Source: an uncultured Clostridia bacterium | GTDB lineage: Bacteria; Bacillota; Clostridia; Christensenellales; Borkfalkiaceae | Assembly: GCA_947626105.1 (NCBI GenBank) | Contig: CANQQY010000002.1 | Coordinates: 37,083 to 101,082, forward strand | DNA: 64,000 nt | Direction of reading: 5' to 3' | Shown: one piece after another, positions 1 through 8,669 of the stretch | Numbering within the stretch: position 1 is the stretch's first letter | Layout of the letters: each line of letters starts with the position of its first letter | Program-made: the position numbers and the translations under genes | Notes under the pieces: model-generated | What the model saw: only the letters and a program-made list of their open reading frames with translations | Databases searched by the model: none | What the model was told of the DNA's origin: nothing

Positions 1-693
1 GGGCTGCTGGGTGTCCTTGTCGTCCTTTTCGATCGTGGCGGCGATCATCTTGTTTCCGCCGAAGAGCTCTTCGAGGGCGCGGTGGGAACCGTAGCCGAGC
101 GCGCGGAGAAGCACCGTTGCGGTCAGTTTTCTCTTCCTGTCCACGCTCACCCACAGAACGCCCTGCGGATCCTGCTTGAATTCGAGCCATGCGCCGCGGT
201 TGGGGATCACGGTCGTCTCGTAGATCTGTTTGCCCGTCTTATCCGTCTCTGCGACGTTGTTCACGCCGGGGGAACGGACGAGCTGGGAGACGATGACGCG
301 CTCCGCGCCGTTGATGATGAAAGAGCCGTTCTCGGTCATGAGAGGGAAGTCCCCCATAAAGACGTCCTGTTCGAGAATGTCTCCCTTCACCTTGTTGACG
401 AGGCGCACCTTGACTCTGAGAGGAAGGGCGTACGTTGCGTCGCGGTTGCGGCATTCTTTCTCGTCGTACTTGGGCGCTTTCCCGAACTCGTGCGAGAGAA
501 AGTACAGCTCGAAGTGATCGGAAAAGTCGGTAATGGGAGAGTAATCCTCGAGGATCTCGGGAATGCCTTCCCGGATAAAAGAGTCGTAGCTCTCCTTTTG
601 GATCTCGACGAGATCGGGAATGTCGATGACTTCGTTGATCTTGCCGAACTTTCTTCTTTCGACTTTGCCGTACTTGTAGATTGGTAAGTTCAT
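1..693 (-). CDS. rpoB: RNA polymerase beta subunit, N-terminal part (cut by window edge)
   Basis: Reverse-strand reading from the ATG at 693 gives 231 codons without a stop, beginning MNLPIYKYGKVERRKFGKI. Typical beta-subunit landmarks follow, including the VRSPGVN and NRGAW segments of the protrusion. This is the catalytic-core beta subunit of RNA polymerase. The start is fixed by AAAAGGAG eleven bases upstream. The gene has its own promoter about 220 bp upstream, and no rplL or rplJ lies in the 600 bp before it, unlike the common rplJL-rpoBC order. The rest of the gene lies outside the window. The family call is certain. Confidence 0.97.
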   Translation of the reverse strand, partial: MNLPIYKYGKVERRKFGKINEVIDIPDLVEIQKESYDSFIREGIPEILEDYSPITDFSDHFELYFLSHEFGKAPKYDEKECRNRDATYALPLRVKVRLVNKVKGDILEQDVFMGDFPLMTENGSFIINGAERVIVSQLVRSPGVNNVAETDKTGKQIYETTVIPNRGAWLEFKQDPQGVLWVSVDRKRKLTATVLLRALGYGSHRALEELFGGNKMIAATIEKDDKDTQQP

Positions 694-911
694 CCGTCAA
701 ATAACTCCTTTTTTGTTGTTATCATTTGGCGATCTACCGAGTATATCTTTTCATCGATAAAAATCGAAATGTCCGAAATTTTCTTTCCGTTCCCCTTTAC
801 AATCGCGCATTTGCGCGCTATAATATAAGGAAAGCGGAAGCGCCTGCGGCGGCGGGGAAAATCCCCGAGAACGCACAGAAACGCATTCTAAACATAATGA
901 TACAGTATGGT

Positions 912-940
912 ATTATAATCCGTAAAGCGAAAGATGTCAA
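912..940 (-). promoter_or_regulatory. Promoter of rpoB
   Basis: On the minus strand TTGACA (940-935), a 17-bp spacer and TATAAT (917-912) form a full-consensus sigma-A promoter. It predicts a leader of about 210 nt before rpoB. The leader contains a CGCGCA/TGCGCG hairpin near 815-830 and C-rich and G-rich arms around it. Confidence 0.8.
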
Positions 941-1019
941 TCGGTTTTCACGCCGTTGATAAGATTTTTTATCAAATCGACAAAAAAAGCGCTTTTTTTC
1001 GCGATTTTGCGCGACTGAT

Positions 1020-1230
1020 GGGTTCCTTGGCGCCCCTCTTAGGGGAGCTGTCACGCCGTCCGCCCCCTTGGCGCCCCTCTTAGGGGAGCTGTCACCGCAG
1101 GTGACTGAGGGGTTTTCGCCGCCGCGTTCTCTCGGAAACCCTATCCCCCGCTACGCGGGTACTTCCCCTACAAGGGGAAGCAAGAGGGCTGGGCTGCGCG
1201 GGTACTTCCCCTACAAGGGGAAGCAAGAGC
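1020..1230. repeat. Intergenic palindromic repeats, family A
   Basis: Two tandem beginnings of the same module, GGCGCCCCTCTTAGGGGAGC at 1030 and 1070, are followed by a CACCGCAGGTGACTG hairpin. Two copies of CGGGTACTTCCCCTACAAGG then occur at about 1157 and 1199. The same module recurs near 9790, 31400, 35380 and 60030. Short dyads such as CCCCTcttAGGGG suggest cruciform or RNA hairpins. No gene is seen between 694 and 1288 apart from the rpoB leader. Confidence 0.8.
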
Positions 1231-1288
1231 CCGAAGGATCCCGAAGAACGGAGTTCATCACAATACTACATCACATAAAGGAGTTTTC

Positions 1289-1534
1289 ATGCGCATTGAC
1301 AAATTCTTAAAAGTATCCCGCATTCTCAAACGCCGAACGGTGGCGCAGGAGGCAGCCGCGGCGGGGAAGATCTCCGTGAACGGCAAAGAAGTCAAGCCCG
1401 CCTACCGCGTGAAAGTGGGCGACGTCGTGGAGCTCGCTTTTTCGAGCGGCGTCCTGAAATTCCGCGTGCTCGATCTGAAAGAAACCGTCAAAAAAGACGA
1501 AGCGGCGAGCCTCTATGAGGTCATCGCGGAGTGA
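1289..1534 (+). CDS. rqcP: S4-domain RNA-binding protein RqcP (YabO family)
   Basis: This 81-residue protein is one S4 domain: MRIDKFLKVSRILKRRTVAQ, then a GKISVNGKEVKPAYRVKVGD core. The family binds 50S ribosomes carrying obstructed nascent chains and works with RqcH in C-terminal Ala tailing. Length and sequence fit RqcP rather than the longer Hsp15. AAAGGAG lies eight bases before the ATG. It heads an rqcP-ispDF-radA cluster with gaps of 10 and 20 bp. No rqcH is present in the window. Confidence 0.9.
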   Translation: MRIDKFLKVSRILKRRTVAQEAAAAGKISVNGKEVKPAYRVKVGDVVELAFSSGVLKFRVLDLKETVKKDEAASLYEVIAE

Positions 1535-1544
1535 GGAGAAAGCT

Positions 1545-2684
1545 ATGATCACAGTCATTCTCTGCGCCGCGGGGAGCGGAACGCGGGCGAACCTTCCCGA
1601 AAACAAAATTTTACACGAGCTGAACGGCATGCCCGTTTTGTGTTACTCACTCTCCGCGTTTGCGCCCTATGCGGACGAGATCCTCGTCGCCTGCCGCGAA
1701 GAGGACGAAGCGCGCATTCTCCCCCTGCTTGCCCCCTTCCCCGCCTCCCGCACCGTCCGCGGCGGAGAGACCCGCACGGAGACAGTGTTCCGCGCCCTCC
1801 GCGAAGCGCACGGGGACGCCGTCCTTGTCCATGACGCCGCCCGCCCGTTTGTCACGTCCGACATCATCGAAACCTGCCTCGAAAGCGTGAAAACATACGG
1901 AAGCGGGATCTGCGCGGTTCCGCTCACGGACACGGCGGCATGCGTCGGAACGGACGGACGGATCTCGGACATGCCCCCGCGGAAAACTCTCTATGCGCTT
2001 CAAACGCCGCAGGGATTTCTGACGAAAGACCTCATCGCCGCCTATGAAAAAGCCTTTGCCGAAAAGCGGGAAAAGGACTTTACGGACGACAGCGGCGTGT
2101 ATGCCGCATACATCGGTCGGCCGCGGATCTGTGCGGGGGATCGCCGCAACAAAAAACTCACCTATCCCGAAGATCTTCTGCCCGCCGAACGCGTCGGGTT
2201 CGGGGTAGACACGCATGCCTTTGCGCATCAGGACGAGATCGACCGCGGCATCGCACGGCTGAACCTCAATTACATCACGCTGTGCGGGGTCACGATCCCC
2301 TCCGACCGTGCGCTTCTTGCCCACAGTGACGGAGACGTCGCCGTCCATGCGCTGATGGACGCCCTTCTCTCCGCGATCGGCGAGCGGGACATCGGCTATC
2401 ATTTCCCCGATACGGATCCGCAGTATAAGGGCATTTCAAGTATGCTATTGCTCGGCAGGGTCATGGACATGGTGCGCGCAAAATCGTTCAAGGTCGCAAA
2501 TGCGAGCATCTCGATCCTTGCGGAGCGGCCCCGCCTCTCCCCCCATATCGAGGCGATGAAACAGACCCTCTCCGCCGCCCTCGGGTGTAAAAATATTGCC
2601 GTCGCCGCGGGGACGAACGAAAAGCTCGGCTACGTCGGCGAGGGAAGAGGCATCACGGCGTATGCAACGGTGCTACTGAAATAA
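1545..2684 (+). CDS. ispDF: Bifunctional IspD-IspF, MEP isoprenoid pathway
   Basis: A fusion of 2-C-methyl-D-erythritol 4-phosphate cytidylyltransferase (residues about 1-215) and 2-C-methyl-D-erythritol 2,4-cyclodiphosphate synthase (about 220-379), two non-adjacent steps of the MEP pathway. IspD shows the CTP-binding AAGSGTR at 8-14 and VHDAARPF. IspF shows the metal-binding DTH and LAHSDGDV with the SAIGERDIGYHFPDTDP loop. The ATG at 1545 is chosen because GTGAGGAGAA lies just before it; an ATG-like start 30 bp upstream would lie inside rqcP and lacks a ribosome-binding site. IspDF fusions are known in several bacterial lineages. Confidence 0.95.
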   Translation: MITVILCAAGSGTRANLPENKILHELNGMPVLCYSLSAFAPYADEILVACREEDEARILPLLAPFPASRTVRGGETRTETVFRALREAHGDAVLVHDAARPFVTSDIIETCLESVKTYGSGICAVPLTDTAACVGTDGRISDMPPRKTLYALQTPQGFLTKDLIAAYEKAFAEKREKDFTDDSGVYAAYIGRPRICAGDRRNKKLTYPEDLLPAERVGFGVDTHAFAHQDEIDRGIARLNLNYITLCGVTIPSDRALLAHSDGDVAVHALMDALLSAIGERDIGYHFPDTDPQYKGISSMLLLGRVMDMVRAKSFKVANASISILAERPRLSPHIEAMKQTLSAALGCKNIAVAAGTNEKLGYVGEGRGITAYATVLLK

Positions 2685-2704
2685 AAAACGGAAAAGGAAA
2701 AAAC

Positions 2705-4060
2705 ATGCCCAAAGCTACCACTCAATTCGTATGCAGTCAATGCGGGTATACGAGCCCGAAATGGCTCGGAAGATGCCCCGACTGCGGCACATTCAACACC
2801 ATGGTCGAGGAGGCCGTCGCGCCCGCTGCGCCCGTAAAGAGCAAACTGTCCCGTCCCGCGCTCTCCCGCCCCATTCCCCTTTCGAAGGTCGAAAAAGAGC
2901 ATTACGCCCGCGTGTCGAGCGGGATCTCCGAGTTGGACGTCGTCCTCGGCGGCGGCATTGTGAAGGGCTCGCTCATCCTCGTGGGGGGCGATCCCGGCGT
3001 GGGGAAGTCCACCCTTCTCACACAGGTCGCCGCACACCTTGCAAAAGAGCACAAGGTGCTCTATCTTTCCGCAGAGGAGAGCTGTTCGCAGGTCAAGCTC
3101 CGCTGTGAGAGGCTGCATCTCGATTCGGACAACCTGCTTCTCCTCAACGAAACCTGCATCGAGAATGCCGAAGAGAGTTTTTACGATGCGGAATACGTCG
3201 TCGTAGACTCCATTCAAGCGGTCTACACGGAGACGTTGAGCTCCTCCGCAGGCTCCGTCGGGCAGGTGCGGGAATGCGCGAGTAAGCTCATGCGCATCGC
3301 AAAATCGCGGGGGATCACCTTCTTCATCATCGGGCACGTCACCAAAGAGGGAACGCTCGCGGGTCCCAAGGTTCTGGAACATATCATGGACGCCGTGCTC
3401 TATTTCGAAGGCGAACGGACGGAAAATTTCAAGATCTTACGCGCCGTCAAAAACAGGTTCGGCTCGGTGCAGGAAGTGGGCGTGTTCGAGATGACGGGCG
3501 AGGGCTTGTTCGGCGTGACCGATTACTCCTCCCTCTTCCTCTCGGACAGCCGCGGGATCGCCGCGGGCGCCGTCGTCACGCCGAGCGAAACGGGCAACCG
3601 ATGTATGATGGTGGAGATCCAGACGCTCATGGCAAAGACCGCCTACGGACTTCCCCGCCGCATGTCGCTGGGCGTCGATCTGAATCGTCTGATCGTGCTC
3701 ATCGCCGTGCTCGAAAAGCGGTGCGGCATTCCCCTCGGAAGTCAAGACGTCTATCTCAACGCGATGGGCGGGATCAGACTCTCCGAGCCCAGCTCCGAAC
3801 TTGCGATCTGCGCGGCGCTCGCTTCGGCGGAAAAGATGATCCCCGTGGAAAAGTATACGGCGGTGTTCGGCGAGGTGGGCTTGACGGGCGAAGTGCGCGG
3901 CGTGAACTTTGCGGACAAGCGGGTGAACGAATGCCTGAAAATGGGGTTCAAACGCGTCATCCTTCCCGCGAAAAACATGAAGGCATGCGAGAGATTCCAA
4001 GATAAGATCGAGCTCGTCCCCGTGACCTATGTCTCGCAGATGATCAAGGCGCTATTTTGA
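2705..4060 (+). CDS. radA: DNA repair protein RadA (Sms)
   Basis: 451 residues, the usual RadA length. It has an N-terminal four-cysteine zinc finger (C10, C13, C24, C27), a RecA-like ATPase with Walker A GGDPGVGKST at 94-103, the RadA-specific KNRFG motif near residue 250, and a C-terminal Lon-protease-like domain. RadA is a hexameric branch-migration helicase acting in recombination. It is the last gene of the rqcP-ispDF-radA cluster, 20 bp after ispDF. Confidence 0.96.
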   Translation: MPKATTQFVCSQCGYTSPKWLGRCPDCGTFNTMVEEAVAPAAPVKSKLSRPALSRPIPLSKVEKEHYARVSSGISELDVVLGGGIVKGSLILVGGDPGVGKSTLLTQVAAHLAKEHKVLYLSAEESCSQVKLRCERLHLDSDNLLLLNETCIENAEESFYDAEYVVVDSIQAVYTETLSSSAGSVGQVRECASKLMRIAKSRGITFFIIGHVTKEGTLAGPKVLEHIMDAVLYFEGERTENFKILRAVKNRFGSVQEVGVFEMTGEGLFGVTDYSSLFLSDSRGIAAGAVVTPSETGNRCMMVEIQTLMAKTAYGLPRRMSLGVDLNRLIVLIAVLEKRCGIPLGSQDVYLNAMGGIRLSEPSSELAICAALASAEKMIPVEKYTAVFGEVGLTGEVRGVNFADKRVNECLKMGFKRVILPAKNMKACERFQDKIELVPVTYVSQMIKALF

Positions 4061-4074
4061 TTTTTTTCGTTCAT

Positions 4075-4200
4075 TTCTTTGCTCGCCCCGCGAAGGCGCC
4101 CCGCTTTGTCATTTCAACCAAGGGGGCGCCAAGGGAGGGAAAACCTACCTCTTGGGTGAGACGGCTCCGCCGCAAGCGGTGATGGGGGTTATGCCTCGGG
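4075..4200. repeat. Intergenic repeat remnant (families B and C fragments)
   Basis: The gap between radA and the next gene holds CGCCCCGCGAAGGCGCCCCG, a GTCATTTC fragment, GGGGGCGCC and GGCTCCGCCGCAAGCGG. The last of these matches the GGCTCCGCCG-type hairpin of the repeats at 18.1 and 25.2 kb. No gene is seen here. Confidence 0.55.
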
Positions 4201-4245
4201 ATATCAAAAGTCAAATAAAAAATACATAGAAACAAAGGAGAAAAT

Positions 4246-5355
4246 ATGGAAAACTTTTTTGAATTTTACGCAGTCGGGCAAGGGCTCTTTTACGGGGGCT
4301 GTATCGACTTCTGCGGAAAACCCTTCCGTATCGTCTACGATTGCGGCTCTTCGGACGGTCTCAATGGTCTGCTCCCTGCGCTCAACCGGTACGCCCGCTA
4401 CAACGGGACGGAACCCATCGACCTGCTTGTGCTTTCGCACTTCCATTTCGATCATTTCTGCGGGATCCCAGCGCTGCTGAAAAATCGGGGGGCAAAACTG
4501 ATCGTCATGCCGTATTGCACCCCCTTCGACCGCCTTGTCCTCGCTTCCGAAATCGAGAACAGCAGACTTTCGTCCGATGAAAAGGATTTGCTCCGTCCAT
4601 GGTGCTCGGATCCGCTTTCCCTTCTCGGCGAATATGCCGAAAACATCGCCGTCATGATGAACCCGGAAGATTTTGACGAGGAATGGGAGGATCGCCCTCG
4701 CGACGGTGATTTTTATCAGGGCAATTTCATTAATTTAGAGTCTTTCAACAGACAGAGAAAATATGTCTATTTGATGCAATCGAGCGTACGCCTTTCCCAA
4801 CCGGTATGGGAATTTATGGTCCATCGCCCGAAACTCGATCCCAAAAAGAAAAAGTTGCGTGAGGCTGCGGTAAGCGCGGCGTTGCAACAAAAATCTCCCG
4901 AAGAGATCTTGGGAGATAAGAATGAACTGAAAAAATTCAGCCGTTTGCTCAAAGCCGCGTGCAAGCAGGACGAAAATCTCGACTCCGTTCTGTTATATCA
5001 CGCCCCGATCAAAAAGGGAATGCGTGCATCGGAAGCAGAGTGCCCTTGCCCCCCGTATTGTAAAACCATGCGCACGGGAACGCTTTTGACTGGAGATGCC
5101 GATCTTGCCAATGAATGGGCGGCGCTTTCTTCCGGATTGAGGGACGATAAGGACAATATCGGTATATTTCAAGTTCCCCACCACGGCGCGGCGAGCGGAT
5201 TCACCGATTACCGCTTCGACGTTTGCGCCGTCTCCTACGGCGTAAAAAACCATTACGGGCACCCGAAGCCCGCGACCCTGAAAGAGATCAACGCCCACGG
5301 ATGCGAACTTCGGTTCGTCAATGAAAATAACAATTACTTTTATCGGATCTACTGA
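4246..5355 (+). CDS. Metallo-beta-lactamase-fold hydrolase, ComEC-like
   Basis: 369 residues with the metal-binding SHFHFDHF motif near residue 65 and a downstream LTGDAD and VPHHGAASG, the pattern of the ComEC-type metallo-beta-lactamase domain. There is no signal peptide or membrane segment, so it is a soluble stand-alone domain with a long insert (residues about 110-240) between the two motif groups. AAAGGAG precedes the ATG. It stands alone between a repeat and a terminator. Substrate is unknown; nuclease or phosphodiesterase activity would fit the family. Its A+T content is somewhat higher than its neighbours. Confidence 0.75.
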   Translation: MENFFEFYAVGQGLFYGGCIDFCGKPFRIVYDCGSSDGLNGLLPALNRYARYNGTEPIDLLVLSHFHFDHFCGIPALLKNRGAKLIVMPYCTPFDRLVLASEIENSRLSSDEKDLLRPWCSDPLSLLGEYAENIAVMMNPEDFDEEWEDRPRDGDFYQGNFINLESFNRQRKYVYLMQSSVRLSQPVWEFMVHRPKLDPKKKKLREAAVSAALQQKSPEEILGDKNELKKFSRLLKAACKQDENLDSVLLYHAPIKKGMRASEAECPCPPYCKTMRTGTLLTGDADLANEWAALSSGLRDDKDNIGIFQVPHHGAASGFTDYRFDVCAVSYGVKNHYGHPKPATLKEINAHGCELRFVNENNNYFYRIY

Positions 5356-5374
5356 CAATCAAATCTTGTATCGA

Positions 5375-5404
5375 AAAACGCCGCTTCGCAAAAAGCGGCG
5401 TTTT
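5375..5404. terminator. Bidirectional terminator
   Basis: A 12-bp stem AAAACGCCGCTT / AAGCGGCGTTTT with a 6-base loop lies between two convergent genes. U-runs can form on both strands, so it can end the MBL gene (+) and the ABC permease gene (-). Confidence 0.85.
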
Positions 5405-5430
5405 CAATACGGCGTTTTCCCGACCTTTCT

Positions 5431-6426
5431 TTATTTCTTCTTTTTCTTCTTTACAATGCCGAGCACGTCGGCGATCCGCTTTCCCAGCCCGATGTTGAGC
5501 GCCAGAAAAATGAGTATGAACACGGCGTTTGCGAGCGCCTGCCACTGCGGCCCCACGCTCACGCCGAAAAATTTCAGATTATAGCCGAAATCGTCCGTGA
5601 GCCCCGCGACCATTTCCTGCGCCCGCGCGGGATCGAGCCCGAGCGCCCCCGCATGCGCCGTAAGCGCTTTCAGGGGCGTTTCCATAAAGGCATAGCGCAG
5701 CAGCGCGCACCCGTGCGTCCCCGGGATGAACATGCAGACATTTTCTACCCACCGCATGCCGTCGGGCAGCATGCCGAAGGGCATATATGCGCCGATCAAA
5801 AATCCGATCGCCGTCGAAAAGACCGCCACGATGCTCGCCATCGTCCCCCCTTTCTTCACAAAAGAGGAGATAAACACCGTCATGAGCGTCGCCGCGACCG
5901 TCGTATAGAGGAGTACGGCGAAGATCGTCATGACGTTTGCAAAGGTGAGCATGAACTCCCCCATGCAGACGAGATAGACGCCGCAGACGATGAGAAACAG
6001 AAAGCAGATGATGACCGTGACGATGAAGTTAAACAGGAAATAGCTTCCGACGAGGATATTCCTGTGGATGGGCGAAGAGGCAAAATCGCGGTTGACGCCG
6101 TTCTCTTTATCCTCAACGAATACGTTGTTCGTCTGCAAAGAGACGGTGATGACGGAGAGCGCCGTGATCCCCGAGAGCATCCACGAATCGACGAGCGCGC
6201 CGATACAGCGCAAGAGCTCCGCGTCCGCCGTGATGCCGTATTCAGGCAAATACTCCTGCGCCATATCGAGTTCCAATCCCCTCAAAAAGAAGATATACAC
6301 CACAAAGATGATGACGGGCACGAGGAGCGTATACATCACGCGCACCTTGTTCTTGAAAAAGACGAGAAGGTGCCGCTTTGTGAGCTGAAAGAAGATATCC
6401 GCCGACCTGGTCTTATTTTCAGGCAT
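5431..6426 (-). CDS. ABC-2 type transporter permease
   Basis: 331 residues with about six hydrophobic segments: one at 30-50, a group from 105 to 245, and one near the C-terminus. A cytoplasmic N-terminus and a lysine-only tail are present. It fits the ABC-2 permease family and is paired with the ATPase encoded just upstream, whose 3' end it overlaps by 8 bp. Transport substrate is unknown; drug, polyketide or glycan export are the usual roles. The operon also holds a membrane glycosyltransferase, so export of a glycan or glycolipid is possible. Confidence 0.85.
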   Translation of the reverse strand: MPENKTRSADIFFQLTKRHLLVFFKNKVRVMYTLLVPVIIFVVYIFFLRGLELDMAQEYLPEYGITADAELLRCIGALVDSWMLSGITALSVITVSLQTNNVFVEDKENGVNRDFASSPIHRNILVGSYFLFNFIVTVIICFLFLIVCGVYLVCMGEFMLTFANVMTIFAVLLYTTVAATLMTVFISSFVKKGGTMASIVAVFSTAIGFLIGAYMPFGMLPDGMRWVENVCMFIPGTHGCALLRYAFMETPLKALTAHAGALGLDPARAQEMVAGLTDDFGYNLKFFGVSVGPQWQALANAVFILIFLALNIGLGKRIADVLGIVKKKKKK

Positions 6427-7360
6427 TTTCTTCCCCCGTGAGCGCGATATTCCTTCCCGTGACGTTCAAAAACACGTCGTCCATGTCCCCCTTTAAGATC
6501 TCGAAATCTCCGATATATGCGCCGAATTTTCCCAAGATCTCCTTCGCGTCCGCGCCGCCCCCGATGTCGATGCGGTAAACGCCCCGCTCTTCATCGTAGG
6601 AAAAGCTCCTGTCCGCCGCCCCGAGCGCACGCTCGAACCCGTCATCCCTTCCGCGGTAGCACACGATCCTATCGCTCGAATAGGCGTTTTTGAGCTCGTT
6701 CGGCGTGCCGCGGGCGATAATGCGTCCCTTGTCCATGATGACGACGTCCTGCGCCTTGTCCGCCTCTTCGAGATAATGCGTCGTCAGAAAGACGGTCATG
6801 CCCGTCTCGGCGCGGACGCGGTCGATGAGCGACCAGACGGCAAGCCTCGTCTTGGGGTCGAGCCCCGTCGTCGGTTCGTCGAGAATGAGGAGCCGCGGGC
6901 GGTGCGCCATTGCCCTTGCGATGTCCACCCGCCGCATTTGCCCGCCCGAGAGATTCTTGACGGGTCTGTTCAGAATGGGGCCGAGCTCCAAAAGGCGGGT
7001 GATCTCTTCGAGATTGCGCCGCTTTTCCGCTTTGGAGAGGGAATAGAAGGAAGTTCTGATCTCGAGATTTTCCTTCACCGTGAGCTCCCTGTCGAGCACG
7101 CTCGTCTGAAAGACGACGCCGATCTCCCGCTTGACCTCGAAGGGCTTTTCGTCGAGGTCGTAGCCGCAAACAAAGATCTTCCCCGCGTCCTTTTTGAGAA
7201 TGGAGCATATCATATTGATCGTCGTGCTCTTTCCCGCCCCGTTGACCCCCAAAAAGGCAAACAGCATCCCCCTTTTCACCGAAAAGGAGATGCCGTTCAC
7301 CGCTTTCACATCTGCGTAAGATTTGCAGAGATCTTCAATTTTCAGAGCAATTTCATTCAC
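6419..7360 (-). CDS. ABC transporter ATP-binding protein (ABC-2 partner, DrrA type)
   Basis: 313 residues with Walker A GVNGAGKST near 38-46, signature LSGGQMRRV, Walker B LLILDEPTTGLD and the switch histidine in LTTHYLEEAD. A C-terminal extension of about 80 residues is typical of drug-export ATPases of the DrrA type. It overlaps the glycosyltransferase gene by 8 bp upstream and the permease gene by 8 bp downstream, so the three are translationally coupled. Confidence 0.93.
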   Translation of the reverse strand: MNEIALKIEDLCKSYADVKAVNGISFSVKRGMLFAFLGVNGAGKSTTINMICSILKKDAGKIFVCGYDLDEKPFEVKREIGVVFQTSVLDRELTVKENLEIRTSFYSLSKAEKRRNLEEITRLLELGPILNRPVKNLSGGQMRRVDIARAMAHRPRLLILDEPTTGLDPKTRLAVWSLIDRVRAETGMTVFLTTHYLEEADKAQDVVIMDKGRIIARGTPNELKNAYSSDRIVCYRGRDDGFERALGAADRSFSYDEERGVYRIDIGGGADAKEILGKFGAYIGDFEILKGDMDDVFLNVTGRNIALTGEENA

Positions 7361-8669
7361 TGATTTTTCCTGTATTGCGGTTGATCTTCACCCATTTGGG
7401 TTTGGAGAAGAGGCCGAGCGTCATTGTCACGCAGTAGACCACCGTAAACGCGGGGAAGAGGAACGCGCCCGAGAGAAGCTCCCTGCGCCGCTCCGCGCCC
7501 ATCTTTTTGTAATCCAGCATGACGAGAAGGAGCCCCTGACAGATCCCCGCGACCAAGAACAGCGCGCCGAGGCAGATCCCGATGATGATGAGGAGCTGCC
7601 AAAGTCCCGGCCCCGCAATGCCCGCCGCCGCGGCCTGCGCGTTCGTTAAAAATCCCATGCCCGCAAGGTATCCCACGGCATAGATATAGTATGCGGGGAT
7701 CCATGTACAGAGAAGGAAGCAGATAAAAATAAACGCATAGGTCAGGATCTGCTCGATGAAGGAGAAGCGCAGCTGTTTCAAAGAATTCCAGCACATGCGC
7801 GGGGTAAAGCGGGCGAGAAGGCGGGCGTTCCCCGCGGCGATCCGCTTGTTCCTGTTCTTCGTATCGCGGAAGGAGGACGGGAGATCCTCATACACGACGG
7901 CGTCCTCCACAAAGTGGCAGCGCACGCCCTCGAGCATCCGCTTGATGTTGAATTCGGTATCTTCGACGATACTCACCGTATCGTATCCGCCGATTTTTTT
8001 GATGATCGCCATATCCGTCATTGATCCGGGACCGTTGACATGGGCGTCCATATGTAACCGTTCGCGCACGCGGGAAGAAAAACGGGAATCGAACGTGTAG
8101 TACAGCCCGCACGCACGGGTGAATTGGTTCTGCGTCATATTCAGCGCGGACTCATAGGGACGGGCGATCTGCACGCCTGCGCAGAAAGCGTCGTTCATCA
8201 GGGAGAAAAATTCATCGTTGATGTGGTTGTCCGCGTCCAAACGGATGGAAAAATCATACTCGATCCCCGTGGCGAGGATCTGTTCGTACCCGTATTTGAG
8301 CGCATAAGAGACAATATGTTTCTTCGGGTCGGGATCGTCGAGGACGAAAACGGTCGCCCCGGCGTTACGGGCGCGCTCCGCCGTCCTGTCGGTGCAGTTA
8401 TGGGCGATCACATAGACGTCGAAGAGATCTTTCGGATATTGCTGCTGCTCAAAGAGCCGCCGCACGGTCGTTCCGATGACGTCCTCTTCATTATGGGCAG
8501 GGATCACGACGCAAATACGCTTTTTGACGTCACTTTTCGGGAAAACTTTCTTCGGCAGCCAAAATAAGAACATATAGAGGAACTGCAAAATAAAGGGGAT
8601 CCCGATCAGGATCAGAAGCACGTTGTTGACGGTCGTCAGAACGTTATACAGAGTGACATGCCAATTCAT
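7353..8669 (-). CDS. Membrane glycosyltransferase family 2
   Basis: 438 residues. An N-terminal membrane helix (about 15-38) is followed by a GT2 catalytic domain: VVIPAHNEED nucleotide-sugar binding, AHNCTDRTAE, the DAD metal motif in RLDADNHI and EDTEFN. Several membrane helices follow at about 300-420. The layout matches processive N-acetylglucosaminyl- or glucosyltransferases that build surface glycans. The ATG overlaps the trmB stop as ATGA, with AAGGAG nine bases upstream inside trmB. Confidence 0.88.
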   Translation of the reverse strand: MNWHVTLYNVLTTVNNVLLILIGIPFILQFLYMFLFWLPKKVFPKSDVKKRICVVIPAHNEEDVIGTTVRRLFEQQQYPKDLFDVYVIAHNCTDRTAERARNAGATVFVLDDPDPKKHIVSYALKYGYEQILATGIEYDFSIRLDADNHINDEFFSLMNDAFCAGVQIARPYESALNMTQNQFTRACGLYYTFDSRFSSRVRERLHMDAHVNGPGSMTDMAIIKKIGGYDTVSIVEDTEFNIKRMLEGVRCHFVEDAVVYEDLPSSFRDTKNRNKRIAAGNARLLARFTPRMCWNSLKQLRFSFIEQILTYAFIFICFLLCTWIPAYYIYAVGYLAGMGFLTNAQAAAAGIAGPGLWQLLIIIGICLGALFLVAGICQGLLLVMLDYKKMGAERRRELLSGAFLFPAFTVVYCVTMTLGLFSKPKWVKINRNTGKISE

